This document shows, one piece after another, positions 48,206 to 56,934 of a DNA stretch of 64,000 nucleotides. Location of the stretch: contig JANXAL010000009.1 in the NCBI GenBank assembly GCA_025062325.1, positions 1 to 64,000 of the forward strand, in the 5' to 3' direction. Origin of the DNA: Roseiflexus sp. (GTDB taxonomy: Bacteria > Chloroflexota > Chloroflexia > Chloroflexales > Roseiflexaceae). Made by a program: the position numbers and the translations under genes. Position 1 is the first letter of the stretch, and each line of letters opens with the position of its first letter. The notes under the pieces are model-generated. The model had not been told where the DNA came from, did no database searches, and saw only the letters and a list, made by a program, of their open reading frames with translations.

Positions 48206-50095
48206 TCAGCGTAATATGAGGATCGCTACCAGAATAATCGCCATAATCAGAATGATTGCATACAGTGTGAGGCGTTCGACATCGTAGAGAGTGCTGTCCC
48301 CCCTGAGCGTATTGTCGAAGCCAATGAATGCCAGGGTGCGCGGCTGACCGCGAAAGCGGTAATCAACTTCAGTGACCGGAACGCCGCGGATCGTCAATTC
48401 AGCAGCGATGATGCGGGTGTCTTCTTTACAATAGCGCTGCGCTTCTTCGATCATCTCCTTCAGCGGCGCCACCTGATACCAGTGCCCTTCGCGCAAGGAG
48501 ATCGGACCCTCAAACACCCTCAACGCTTTTGCCTGAAGCGTCGGCTTATGCAGGCCGCTGAGGTCGTCTTCATTGAAGTAGGCGCGCGCATGGCGCGACC
48601 AGTCAAACACCTTCTCTTCCAGCAGTTGTCCGGTTCCCTCGCAATTCTCGCATTCTTCGCGCGCATAGCCGCGACACGTCGGACACTCCTCGGTGAACTG
48701 TTCGATGCGGGCGCTTCCGTCGGGTTCTTTCACCTTCCGCGTTCGCATAACCGTCCCCGATCCGCTGCACGTCCGACACGGAATGCGACCGGCAGCGCTG
48801 CACTCCGGGCAGCCAACCACGCGTTGCGAGCCAGGAATGACAAGGGTCTCGGGGCCATGCGTCTCAAACGGAGGAACATCGGGAACCGGCGCGTCCCACA
48901 CACCGGCTTCGTGCGCTGGCGCCAATGCGCCGCCCCGATGCACGCTAAAGCGTGACTGTGGCATGGTGCGGGTTTCGTAGGCGACGCGTAACTCGTAAAA
49001 GTAGAGGTTGTAGCTGATAATCTGCTCTGGTTCAATCACATGGCCCAGCTCCCGACGACGCATCCAGCTCTGACGGCTCCAGCGATCAAGCAGGCGACGC
49101 ACAGCATCGACCCGATGGAGGGTATCGGCGCGGATGCGGCTGCGTGTCACAAAATCGGCATCGATCATGCTGCCGAGCACTGTTTCGAGCGGGTTTTCAA
49201 GCCATTCAGCAATCGGCTCCCAGCGCGACTCCTCCATATCGACCGTCGCTGCGTCGATCTGTGGGCGCAGCGCCTGCCGCAATGCCGCAATCGCCTGCCC
49301 TGCGCTACTGTACCGATGCGACGGTTGTGCCGCCATCAAGCGCTGAATGACCCGGTCGGCGGCAGCCAGCGCTTCGTCGCGCAGTGCCAGCGATGGTGGC
49401 GCACCGGTCGGCGGCGGTGGGTCGCCGCTGAGCATGTGGTAGATGACTGCACCTAAACTGTAGAGGTCGCTGGCAGGCGTCGGTTGTCCGGTGCGCAGCG
49501 TCTGCTCCGGCGCAGTGTACGGCGTGCGATAGTCAGTATCATCGATGCTCGACAGGTCGGGAGTGTCTGGCGATGCTGCGAGGCTCAGGTTGGTCAGATA
49601 CACCGTCCCCTGGAGAGTTATCAGAATGTTTGCCGGCTGTACGTCGCGATGGACGACATTCTGGGCGTGCAGGTAATCGAGCACGCTCGCCAGTTGGGTG
49701 GCGATGCGCAGCGCCTGCACCGGATCAAGCGCTCCATTCGCCAGTACATCCTGGAGCGAACGCGTATCGAGGTACGGCGTCACCAGGTAGTGCCCGATGT
49801 GATCATCGTGACCGGCATCAATAACCGGCAACAGGTTGGGATGGGTGAGATGAGCAGCGAGTCTGGCGGCTAGCTGAAAGCGACTCGACGAAACCCAGTC
49901 AGTGCGGCGCAACACAGACACCAGGACCGGACGATCAAGTGTCAGATGGGTGGCGCGATAGATGATTGCCAGTTCGTCCTGCCCGATCCGCCGGTCGAGG
50001 CGATAGTTGCGCAACTCGCGGGCAGCGCCCGATGGCGACGCCGGATCGGGCGAGTCACTGTCGCCAGGTTGAGATTGTGCCCGGAGAGTTGCCAT
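48206..50095 (-). CDS. Tail-anchored pseudokinase with DnaJ-like zinc fingers
   Basis: Encodes 629 residues from ATG 50095. Residues about 30-280 are a Ser/Thr-kinase fold: the glycine loop is degenerate (GQDELAIIY), the VAIK lysine position reads VLVSVL, the catalytic loop is HRDVQPAN (Lys replaced by Gln) and DFG is replaced by NLS; APEQ is kept. Residues 429-485 carry four CxxC pairs (C429/432, C440/443, C471/474, C482/485) in DnaJ-type CxxCxGxG spacing. Residues 610-628 are a C-terminal membrane segment. So it is probably a non-catalytic scaffold on the cytoplasmic membrane. The frame to 50653 is not supported. Confidence 0.82.
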   Translation of the reverse strand: MATLRAQSQPGDSDSPDPASPSGAARELRNYRLDRRIGQDELAIIYRATHLTLDRPVLVSVLRRTDWVSSSRFQLAARLAAHLTHPNLLPVIDAGHDDHIGHYLVTPYLDTRSLQDVLANGALDPVQALRIATQLASVLDYLHAQNVVHRDVQPANILITLQGTVYLTNLSLAASPDTPDLSSIDDTDYRTPYTAPEQTLRTGQPTPASDLYSLGAVIYHMLSGDPPPPTGAPPSLALRDEALAAADRVIQRLMAAQPSHRYSSAGQAIAALRQALRPQIDAATVDMEESRWEPIAEWLENPLETVLGSMIDADFVTRSRIRADTLHRVDAVRRLLDRWSRQSWMRRRELGHVIEPEQIISYNLYFYELRVAYETRTMPQSRFSVHRGGALAPAHEAGVWDAPVPDVPPFETHGPETLVIPGSQRVVGCPECSAAGRIPCRTCSGSGTVMRTRKVKEPDGSARIEQFTEECPTCRGYAREECENCEGTGQLLEEKVFDWSRHARAYFNEDDLSGLHKPTLQAKALRVFEGPISLREGHWYQVAPLKEMIEEAQRYCKEDTRIIAAELTIRGVPVTEVDYRFRGQPRTLAFIGFDNTLRGDSTLYDVERLTLYAIILIMAIILVAILILR

Positions 50096-50341
50096 AGTGT
50101 GCCTTTGGCGCTCAACGCTACGTTTGTAGAATATGCCCGTATGGGGCGGGCATAGCGCGGTGTGCAGTGGATGCAAGCCGCTGCAGCATCTCTCTGCCGC
50201 ACACTGCACAGCTCTGGTACAGTATAGCGCTTTTGTTCGAAAAATGCCAGATGCGAACTGAGCGGACTGAGAACTGAGGAAGATCAAGCTAAACCTAGAC
50301 ATCCACGCTGCGGTTGGTATGAGCCTCGGCCTATAACTGCA

Positions 50342-50390
50342 CCCCAACGCCTTGGGGTGGTTGACAGACGCTTCCGGCATACGGTACACT
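50342..50390 (+). promoter_or_regulatory. Inverted repeat and promoter upstream of the site-2 protease
   Basis: CCCCAACGCCTTGGGG (50342-50357) is an inverted repeat abutting TTGACA (50361-50366), which is 18 bp from TACACT (50385-50390). The promoter points at the GTG 50454 gene. The remaining spacer 50096-50341 has a GAACTGAGAACTGAGG word near 50260-50280 and no gene. Confidence 0.6.
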
Positions 50391-50453
50391 ACCCTGTGTG
50401 CGGCGCGCCTGTCTAGCAGTGTTACGGCGGCCGCTCTGTATCGGAGGAGAAGC

Positions 50454-51572
50454 GTGGTGTTCGAGAGTTTGCCCGATGGCTTGATTACCGTAGCTGCATT
50501 CCTGCTGATGCTCGGGCTGCTGGTGCTGGTCCATGAGTTGGGGCATTTTCTGACCGCAGTATGGTTTGGCATCAAAGTCGAAGAGTTTGGTCTGGGATAC
50601 CCGCCACGCGCAATGGTGCTCTTTGAGCGCAATGGGGTTAAGTATACGCTCAACTGGCTGCCTATCGGCGGGTTTGTGCGCTTCGGCGGCGAGGGGGATC
50701 AGATCTACGGGGTCGGCAGTCTTTCTGCAGCATCGCCATGGAAGAAAATTGTTGTATTGTTTGCCGGTCCGTTGATGAACCTGCTGCTCGCGTTTCTGAT
50801 CTTCAGCGGCATTTTTATGGTGCGCGGCGTTCCGGCAGTTTTCGATGGCGCACGCATCGACGTCGTCTACCCGGCAACCCCTGCCGAACGCGCCGGTTTG
50901 CAGAGCGGCGATCTGCTGATTTCGCTCGGCGGACGTGTGCTCGGCACTGATCTGAGCGTTATTCGCCTGATCGCAGCAGAAAACCGTGGCCGCACAATTG
51001 AGGCGGTCGTGGAACGTGAGGGTGTGCGCGTTGTCTTGATGATCACTCCCGGACCCTGGGAGCGTAATGGTATTGTGCACGAAAACGGGTTCGGCTTCGC
51101 ATACACGCCGAACATTCGGATTGTTCCGGCGACGCCGCTCACGGCGTTGAGCACTGGTTTCTCCTCGACCTTCGATGTCCTGGGACGGTTCATTGCCGGC
51201 ATCGGTCAGATGCTCGGCGGTCTGTTAGGGATCAATGAAGCGCCGCCAGGCGGCATAGCCGGTGTTGTCGGCATTGCCCGCGGCACTGGCGAGGTCATTC
51301 AGCGCGACGGATGGATTGGCTTCTGGCAGTGGACGGCGCTCATCAGTCTTAATCTGTTTCTGATCAACCTGCTGCCTATTCCAGCGCTTGATGGAAGCCA
51401 TATCCTCTTTGCGCTGATTGAGATCGCGCGCGGCGGCAAGAAGATTCCGCCTGAGCGCGAAGCGATGGTGCATGCCATCGGGTTCATGATGTTGATGGGT
51501 CTGATGGCGGTCATCACCGTTTCTGATGTAGCCAACTGGATTGGCGGCAATCCGGTGTTGGGCGGCGGATAG
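50454..51572 (+). CDS. rseP: RIP metalloprotease (site-2 protease, RseP/M50 family)
   Basis: Encodes 372 residues. Membrane segment 1 holds the zinc motif HELGH (LVHELGHFL), a PDZ domain follows (PATPAERAGLQSGDLLISLGG) and the last membrane segments hold the NLLPIPALDGSHILF motif with the third zinc ligand Asp. These proteases cut membrane-bound anti-sigma factors and signal-peptide remnants. The GTG at 50454 is chosen because TCGGAGGAG lies 4-12 nt upstream; no ATG fits. The gene is followed 12 nt on by the Cas4-like pair. Confidence 0.92.
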   Translation: MVFESLPDGLITVAAFLLMLGLLVLVHELGHFLTAVWFGIKVEEFGLGYPPRAMVLFERNGVKYTLNWLPIGGFVRFGGEGDQIYGVGSLSAASPWKKIVVLFAGPLMNLLLAFLIFSGIFMVRGVPAVFDGARIDVVYPATPAERAGLQSGDLLISLGGRVLGTDLSVIRLIAAENRGRTIEAVVEREGVRVVLMITPGPWERNGIVHENGFGFAYTPNIRIVPATPLTALSTGFSSTFDVLGRFIAGIGQMLGGLLGINEAPPGGIAGVVGIARGTGEVIQRDGWIGFWQWTALISLNLFLINLLPIPALDGSHILFALIEIARGGKKIPPEREAMVHAIGFMMLMGLMAVITVSDVANWIGGNPVLGGG

Positions 51573-51584
51573 TTTGTCTGAGCT

Positions 51585-51833
51585 ATGCCTGGTCAGCAAG
51601 TGCGAACGATACGCGCCAGTGAGATCGGCGAATACGTGTATTGTGCACGTGCCTGGTGGTTGCGTCGGGTCGTCGGTCTTGAACCGGAAGAACGTGAGCG
51701 GCGCGAGTACGGAACAGCGCTGCATCGTCGCCATGCCCGATTGGTCGTTCTCAGTCGCCTATTGCTGATCCTTGCTGCGCTCTTCGGTGCGCTGGCGCTG
51801 ACGCTGCTGGCGGGCGGCGGAATGGCAAGCTGA
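51585..51833 (+). CDS. N-terminal half of a membrane Cas4-like nuclease (ends at in-frame TGA)
   Basis: Encodes 82 residues. It contains RASEIGEYVYCARAWWL with C20, then GTALHRRH, matching the N-terminal cysteine and the GxxxH motif of Cas4/RecB-like nucleases, and ends in a hydrophobic segment (residues about 55-80). The next codon is TGA, and the same frame reopens 3 nt later. The halves could be two subunits, a readthrough product, or a nonsense-mutated gene. Confidence 0.7.
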   Translation: MPGQQVRTIRASEIGEYVYCARAWWLRRVVGLEPEERERREYGTALHRRHARLVVLSRLLLILAALFGALALTLLAGGGMAS

Positions 51834-51836
51834 TCT

Positions 51837-52352
51837 ATGGCGATTACTATCGGGCTGGCACTGCTTTTGCTCGCGCTGCTTGCACTGATCGGCGCACTTC
51901 GCCTCCGCGCCGCCGCTGGGCTTCCATGGGCGCCAGTAGTGTACTGTGACACTAACGCTCAATCGCCGGAGCGACCAATCGTGTCGCGTAGGTTGGGGCT
52001 GGTCGGGAAACCGGATTACCTGATTGAGAAGCGCGGACGTCTCATTCCGATGGAGGTCAAACCGGGACGAAATGCATCACGCCCGTACGAGTCCGACCTG
52101 ATGCAACTGGCGGCATACTGCCTGTTGATCGAGGAAACCACCGGCATCGCTCCGCCATACGGTTTGCTGCGCTATGCGGATCGGACGTTTCGGCTATCGT
52201 ACACGACGCAGGTGCGCGAAGAGACGCTGGCGCTGATCAAGGAGATGCGCGCGGCTCTTGACAACGAACGTGATCGGAGTCACGATGATCCTGCACGATG
52301 TCGCGGGTGCGGTTTTTTCGCAGTATGCGATCAGGCGCTGCGTGAGTCATAA
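51837..52352 (+). CDS. C-terminal half of the Cas4-like nuclease
   Basis: Encodes 171 residues. A hydrophobic segment (2-24) is followed by nuclease motifs: VGKPDYLI (Asp), PMEVKPG (Glu-x-Lys), QLAAYCLLIEE, and a C-terminal cysteine cluster CRGCGFFAVC. With C20 of the upstream half this completes the four cysteines of a Cas4-type Fe-S cluster. The frame is the same as in 51585-51833. A weak GGCGG is the only SD for ATG 51837. No CRISPR array or cas genes are near. Confidence 0.72.
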   Translation: MAITIGLALLLLALLALIGALRLRAAAGLPWAPVVYCDTNAQSPERPIVSRRLGLVGKPDYLIEKRGRLIPMEVKPGRNASRPYESDLMQLAAYCLLIEETTGIAPPYGLLRYADRTFRLSYTTQVREETLALIKEMRAALDNERDRSHDDPARCRGCGFFAVCDQALRES

Positions 52353-52393
52353 TCATGCAGCCGTTGCGATGCAACGGCTCAACATCAAAATCA

Positions 52394-52648
52394 ATGACAG
52401 TGATTACGTGCAGTATGGTGGCTGATCAGATCGACGAGCGATTGTCTGGCGCGATGACCGACGAAGCGCTGGCGGCATGGGCATTTGATCGCTTCTATGC
52501 TGTGGAACTTGGTCTGGCTCGCTTTGAGGCAGGCGCTGAGGAGCGCATCGCCGACGCGCTCGATATGCTTATGTTCAGCGACCACGATGCGTTTCGTCTC
52601 AATGAAGAGGACTTGCGTAGGCTAGCTGCGCTGCTGAGGATGCAATGA
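52394..52648 (+). CDS. Small hypothetical protein, acidic helical
   Basis: Encodes 84 residues from ATG 52394 (or from 52355 or an inner ATG). ADQIDERLSGAMTDEALAAWAFDRFYAVE and EERIADALDMLMFSDHDAFRLNEEDLRRLAALL are helical and acidic. I recognise no named family. It overlaps the next start by 4 nt. Confidence 0.6.
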   Translation: MTVITCSMVADQIDERLSGAMTDEALAAWAFDRFYAVELGLARFEAGAEERIADALDMLMFSDHDAFRLNEEDLRRLAALLRMQ

Positions 52649-52980
52649 AGATTCGGACTCATCCGCGCATAGGCGCCATTCGTGTGGGTGATGAGGTTTA
52701 CTCGTATCGCTGTCATTTGTTTGCTCGCGTCGAGGCGGTCTTTCCGGCAGCGGTATGCGTCAAGATCGCGGCGATCGAGAATGTTCACCCGCTGGAATTG
52801 ACGCTCATTCCCCAACTCTGGCGCGCCGACGATATTGAAAATCTGAGTGTGTGTCGCTACTGCGGCGGGCGCGACGATCTCCAACTCGAGCGCGAGACGG
52901 GTATTCCATTCCGCGTATGTGCTCAGTGTCGGATTGTCCCACCGCGAGAACACCACTACGTTCAGTGGCGCTGGTGGTAG
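52645..52980 (+). CDS. Small zinc-ribbon-like hypothetical protein
   Basis: Encodes 111 residues. A beta-rich first part (residues 1-60) is followed by C-x2-C and C-x2-C in CRYCGGRDDLQLERETG and VCAQC, a likely zinc ribbon. The ATG overlaps the stop of the preceding gene (ATGA), so they form a unit. Function unknown. Confidence 0.65.
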   Translation: MKIRTHPRIGAIRVGDEVYSYRCHLFARVEAVFPAAVCVKIAAIENVHPLELTLIPQLWRADDIENLSVCRYCGGRDDLQLERETGIPFRVCAQCRIVPPREHHYVQWRWW

Positions 52981-52981
52981 A

Positions 52982-54640
52982 TCATTCTTCTGGGTTGATC
53001 AGCGGCTTCGGGTAGACCCTGCCATACGGTTCGCCCCACCACTCCGCAAGTGAGCGACCTTCGACAAAGATCTGCACCCCGGTCACACGCGGTAGCGTGG
53101 TTAACGACTCGACCAGGGTGCGCACGGCAGCAGTGCGGTTCGCTGCCTCGGCGAAGCGGGCGCTGAAATCGACCCGTACCACTCCCTGGTTGATACTGAT
53201 GGCGCGAAGTTCGGTTCCCGGCGGAATGGTGCGCTGCACAGCGTACTCGTAGATTCCTGGTCCCTCAATGAGTGCGCGGACTGTTCCCTCTGCCACCTGG
53301 CGCGTCTTCGGCACCATGCGAATGATGCGGATCGTGTGATATCCGTCATTCGCCAAGTAGTACGTCGGCAGGAATTCGGTGACGGCATAATCGACCGGCA
53401 GATTATCCGGGTTCAGCGGGTTGACGACCGGTCGCCCGATTGGACCGCTCCCGTCAATGCCGATGTTTTTGCCGTTGACCTGAAATTGCACCCGATTGAT
53501 CGTCTCGAAATGGGTCAGTGTCAGAACGATTGATTGCAACCCGCGCGGATCGCCGTTCAGGTGCGGCGGTCGGTCGAAGTTGACGGTAGCAAGACCGTTG
53601 TTGATGGTGATACTCAACAGGCGCGCCTGCGGATCGATCAGACGTTGGAGACCGCGGCGCGGGCCTTCAATGAGGGCGTTGATAGCAGCGGTCGCCACTT
53701 TACGGTCCTCAACAGGAACGAGCCGCTGGACAGGTACGAACAACGTGCCGGTCGCATCGCCGAAGTAGAGCCACAGCCGCTGCCGCTGCACCGCAGGCGC
53801 TGCTGTCGGAGCAGGCGGTCGCGGCGTTGCCGGAGGCGCAACGGTCGGCGGTTGAGGGGGCGCGGTCGGGGGCGCGGTCGGCGCTGTCGTAGCCGTAGAG
53901 GTTGGTGACGGTTGAACCGGTTGGCTGGTCGGAGATGGCGCCGTTGTTGCGGTGGAAGTCGGTGACGGTTGAACTGGTTGGCTGGTCGGAGATGGCAGGG
54001 CCGTTGCACTGGCGACTGGCGAAGGGGCAACGGTGACAGTATCGGTCGGTCGCGTCGGTATTGCCGTTGGCACAATGATCACCGGCTCCAGCGTTGGCGA
54101 CGGAGTCGGTTGCGGTGATGGGGTACTGGTCGGCAACGCAGTGGGGGTAGGTGGAAGCGGCGTTGCTGTCGCTGAGGGGGTTGGTTCAGGCGAGGGAGTT
54201 GCGGTCGCCGTCTCAAGCCTGGTCACAGCCGTCGGCGAAGGCGCGCCTGTAATCGGCGCACCGCTGGTCAGCGTCTGCCATCCAGCAATGGCATACACCA
54301 ATACGATAATTGCCAGCATGCCCAGCATCAGCACATAGATCGCGCGATCGCGGGGCGACAGCGTTCTCAGCCAGCCGCGTAATCCTCCGGGAGTCACAGT
54401 GGCAATTCCTGATGGACCAACCGCTGCAGGCATTGAGGGTGGGGTTAAACCCATGTATAATGGGCATTGCACATGGTTGCGAGAGAGGCAGAATGTGCTC
54501 TGGTCAACCGGAATGTCAACCGGCTCGCCGCTGGCGTAGCAGCGGTGCTCCGGTGTCGGCGACGAAAACCGGATGGCGCGGTTCTGCTTCAGACCGAGAT
54601 ATGGGCAATACCCCGGACCAGTTGGCGTTAGCTCGCTCAT
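52982..54640 (-). CDS. GerMN-domain protein with N-terminal cysteine motif and membrane segment
   Basis: Encodes 552 residues. The N-terminus has four cysteines (C12, C34, C51, C59) in YCPYLGL, HRCYASG, FCLS and CPLYMG spacing, a possible zinc or Fe-S site seen in other Chloroflexota proteins. A membrane segment at about 98-118 is followed by a Thr/Pro/Ser-rich stretch (about 130-290) and two GerMN-type domains (residues about 295-425 and 430-552; VATAAINALIEGPRRG and VAEGTVRALIEGPGIYEY). The linker contains a perfect 21-residue duplication. ATG 54640 is used; the SD is weak. Function unknown. Confidence 0.8.
   Translation of the reverse strand: MSELTPTGPGYCPYLGLKQNRAIRFSSPTPEHRCYASGEPVDIPVDQSTFCLSRNHVQCPLYMGLTPPSMPAAVGPSGIATVTPGGLRGWLRTLSPRDRAIYVLMLGMLAIIVLVYAIAGWQTLTSGAPITGAPSPTAVTRLETATATPSPEPTPSATATPLPPTPTALPTSTPSPQPTPSPTLEPVIIVPTAIPTRPTDTVTVAPSPVASATALPSPTSQPVQPSPTSTATTAPSPTSQPVQPSPTSTATTAPTAPPTAPPQPPTVAPPATPRPPAPTAAPAVQRQRLWLYFGDATGTLFVPVQRLVPVEDRKVATAAINALIEGPRRGLQRLIDPQARLLSITINNGLATVNFDRPPHLNGDPRGLQSIVLTLTHFETINRVQFQVNGKNIGIDGSGPIGRPVVNPLNPDNLPVDYAVTEFLPTYYLANDGYHTIRIIRMVPKTRQVAEGTVRALIEGPGIYEYAVQRTIPPGTELRAISINQGVVRVDFSARFAEAANRTAAVRTLVESLTTLPRVTGVQIFVEGRSLAEWWGEPYGRVYPKPLINPEE
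53885..54000 (-). repeat. 63-bp in-frame direct repeat in the GerMN protein linker
   Basis: Two copies of a 63-nt unit encoding TSQPVQPSPTSTATTAP plus a few residues lie side by side with 4-6 nt of difference. It is a recent duplication in a low-complexity linker. Confidence 0.7.
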
Positions 54641-54852
54641 AGCGCGCCTGGTCTCCTTGAAAAGCGCTACGACGTTCAGGCGTATTATAGGAGCGGGGAG
54701 GGGGTGGACGCAAAGCTCTGGCATTACTGGAACCTTACAGCCAGATTGCGGCTTGCTTTGATCTTGGGCTGCGTCAAAGCGTCCGACGTGGTATCATGCT
54801 GAGTATATGCGCTGCAGCCTGCCCAGGTGGTTGTGAGGATAGACCAGGACTT

Positions 54853-55587
54853 ATGCGGATCCTGATTCTTTCGGATATTCACTCGAACATCGTAGCGCTC
54901 GAAGCAGTTTTGTCCGTTGCCCAGCCGTATGATACCGTCTGGAACTTGGGAGATACGATCGGCTATGGTCCACGCCCAAACGAGTGCGTGGCGATGATCC
55001 GCACGAGGGCAAGCGTTATGCTTGCAGGCAACCACGACCTTGCCTGTCTCGGATTGCTGGATTTGAGCGACTTTAATCCGGATGCGCGCGCTGCCAACGT
55101 CTGGAATGGCGAACAACTGACGTATGATCATCGCATGTTGCTAGAGGAACTCGAACCCATTCAGCCGATTAATGAGCGCTTTCTGGCTGCGCACGGCAGC
55201 CCGCGCGAACCAGTGTGGGAATATCTGCTGACCCGCTATCAGGCGCTCGACAACTTTCGCCGTTTTGAGCAGCAGGTCTGCCTGATCGGTCATTCGCACG
55301 TCCCGCTCGTCTTCCGCCTGACTCCGGACGGACGCTGTGAAGGACCGTCGTCGCCGAACGACGGTGCAAGGCTGACCTTAGAAACCGGGTTCCGGTATAT
55401 TATCAATCCGGGCAGCGTCGGTCAGCCGCGGAATCAGGATCCGCGCGCCGCCTTTGCGATTTTCGACACGGCCACCGATACGATTACGTTTCATCGCGTC
55501 CCTTACGATATCGAGCTGACGCAACGACAGATGCGAGACGCACAGTTGCCTGAAGCGCTTATCGTCCGGCTGGAGTACGGTATCTGA
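54853..55587 (+). CDS. Metallophosphatase family protein (YfcE/DR1281-like)
   Basis: Encodes 244 residues. Metallophosphoesterase motifs: ILSDIHSNIVALEAVL (D-x-H), GDTIGYGPRPNE (GD), GNHDLA (GNHD), GHSHVPLVF (GHxH). It probably hydrolyses cyclic nucleotides or small phosphomonoesters. ATG 54853 is preferred, as MRILILSD is the usual start; an upstream frame from 54796 encodes Cys-rich junk. It overlaps the next gene by one base. Confidence 0.88.
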   Translation: MRILILSDIHSNIVALEAVLSVAQPYDTVWNLGDTIGYGPRPNECVAMIRTRASVMLAGNHDLACLGLLDLSDFNPDARAANVWNGEQLTYDHRMLLEELEPIQPINERFLAAHGSPREPVWEYLLTRYQALDNFRRFEQQVCLIGHSHVPLVFRLTPDGRCEGPSSPNDGARLTLETGFRYIINPGSVGQPRNQDPRAAFAIFDTATDTITFHRVPYDIELTQRQMRDAQLPEALIVRLEYGI

Positions 55588-56921
55588 TGACCATTATTGA
55601 AACGTACATTCAACGGCATCCACGATCACAGGCATTGTTCTGCCAGGCGCAAACGCTGTTTCCCAGCGGCGTCACCCATGATGGGCGCTATGTCGCGCCA
55701 TTTCCGCTGTATGTTGAACGCTGCGAGGGCGCGTACAAATGGGATGCCGATGGAAACCGCGTGATCGATTACTGGATGGGGCATGGCGCACTGTTGCTCG
55801 GTCACGGGCATCCAGCGATTGTTGCTGCAGTGCAGCGCCAGTTGGAGCGTGGCACCCACTACGGCGCCGAGCACGAACTCAGCCTGCGCTGGGCGCACCT
55901 GGTGAAGCGCCTGGTTCCTGGCATCGATCTGCTGCGTTTCACCGCCTCCGGCACCGAAGCGACAATGATGGCGCTCCGCTTGGCGCGTGCGTTCACCGGC
56001 AAACCGGTTGTTGTCCGCTTCGCCGGGCACTACCATGGCTGGCACGATATGCTGGCGCATGATGCGGACGATGCCAGCGTGCCTGCCGGGCTGTACAATG
56101 GCGTCCTCGGCTCAACGGTCGTTACACCGCCTGATCTTGGTTATGTTGAACATGTCCTGCGCACTCGCACCGATGTGGCGGCGGTGATCCTTGAACCGAC
56201 TGGCGCATCGTATGGCGCCATCCCATTGCCGCCTGGATTCCTTCGTGATCTGCGGCAGTTGACCTGGCAGTATGGCGTGCTGCTGATTTGCGATGAGATC
56301 GTCACCGGCTTTCGGGTGGCGCCCGGCGGTGCACAGCAGCGCGAGGGAGTTACCGCCGATCTGACGACTCTGGCGAAGATTTTGGCGGGCGGATTGCCCG
56401 GCGGCGCGGTTGGCGGGCGCGCCGATATTCTGAAGCACCTGGCGTTCGGCGACGCGGCATGGAACCAGGTGCACAAAATCCGGCATTTCGGCACCTTCAA
56501 TGCTGCACCGCTCGCTGCAGCCGCAGGAGTGGCGATGCTCGAGATCGTAGCGGAAGAGGCGCCAGGGGCGCGCGCTGCCGCGCTAGGGGAGCGGCTGATC
56601 GCCGGAATGAACGCTGAATTGCGCAAACGGCGCCTCTCTGGCTGGGCTGTCTACGGCGACAGTTCAATCTTCCATATCATCGCCGGGTGTTCGGTCCGCT
56701 TCCCGCCGGGCGAACTCGACCCGGCAACACCGCCGGACGAACTGAAGCGCGGCGGCGATCCGCGTCTGGTGCAGTTGCTACGCCTGGGGATGATCAACCA
56801 TGGAGTCGACCTCATGCGCGGTCGGAGCGGCTTCGTCTCGGCAGTCCATACGCCGGACGACATCGACGCGACAATTGAGGCGTTTGCTGCGACCCTCGAC
56901 GCGATTGCAGCAGAGCTATAA
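55587..56921 (+). CDS. Class-III aminotransferase (glutamate-1-semialdehyde aminomutase-like)
   Basis: Encodes 444 residues. K264 in LAKILAGGLPGG is the PLP lysine, ICDEIVTGFRVAPGG holds the Asp, and TASGTEATMMALRLAR binds PLP phosphate. The sequence resembles HemL but with a divergent C-terminus (RGRSGFVSAVHTPDDID), so it may be either tetrapyrrole HemL or an omega-transaminase; a phototroph also needs a canonical hemL elsewhere. TGATG overlap with the upstream gene. Confidence 0.82.
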   Translation: MTIIETYIQRHPRSQALFCQAQTLFPSGVTHDGRYVAPFPLYVERCEGAYKWDADGNRVIDYWMGHGALLLGHGHPAIVAAVQRQLERGTHYGAEHELSLRWAHLVKRLVPGIDLLRFTASGTEATMMALRLARAFTGKPVVVRFAGHYHGWHDMLAHDADDASVPAGLYNGVLGSTVVTPPDLGYVEHVLRTRTDVAAVILEPTGASYGAIPLPPGFLRDLRQLTWQYGVLLICDEIVTGFRVAPGGAQQREGVTADLTTLAKILAGGLPGGAVGGRADILKHLAFGDAAWNQVHKIRHFGTFNAAPLAAAAGVAMLEIVAEEAPGARAAALGERLIAGMNAELRKRRLSGWAVYGDSSIFHIIAGCSVRFPPGELDPATPPDELKRGGDPRLVQLLRLGMINHGVDLMRGRSGFVSAVHTPDDIDATIEAFAATLDAIAAEL

Positions 56922-56934
56922 CGGTACATAGACT

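Noticed and set aside
50096-50653. An N-terminal extension of the pseudokinase
   Set aside because: It overlaps the divergent site-2 protease and reads as Ser/Cys/Arg-rich shadow; the kinase fold starts after ATG 50095.
51585-52352. Cas4 as part of a CRISPR-Cas locus
   Set aside because: No array, cas1, cas2 or effector gene in the window, and the protein has membrane segments that ordinary Cas4 lacks.
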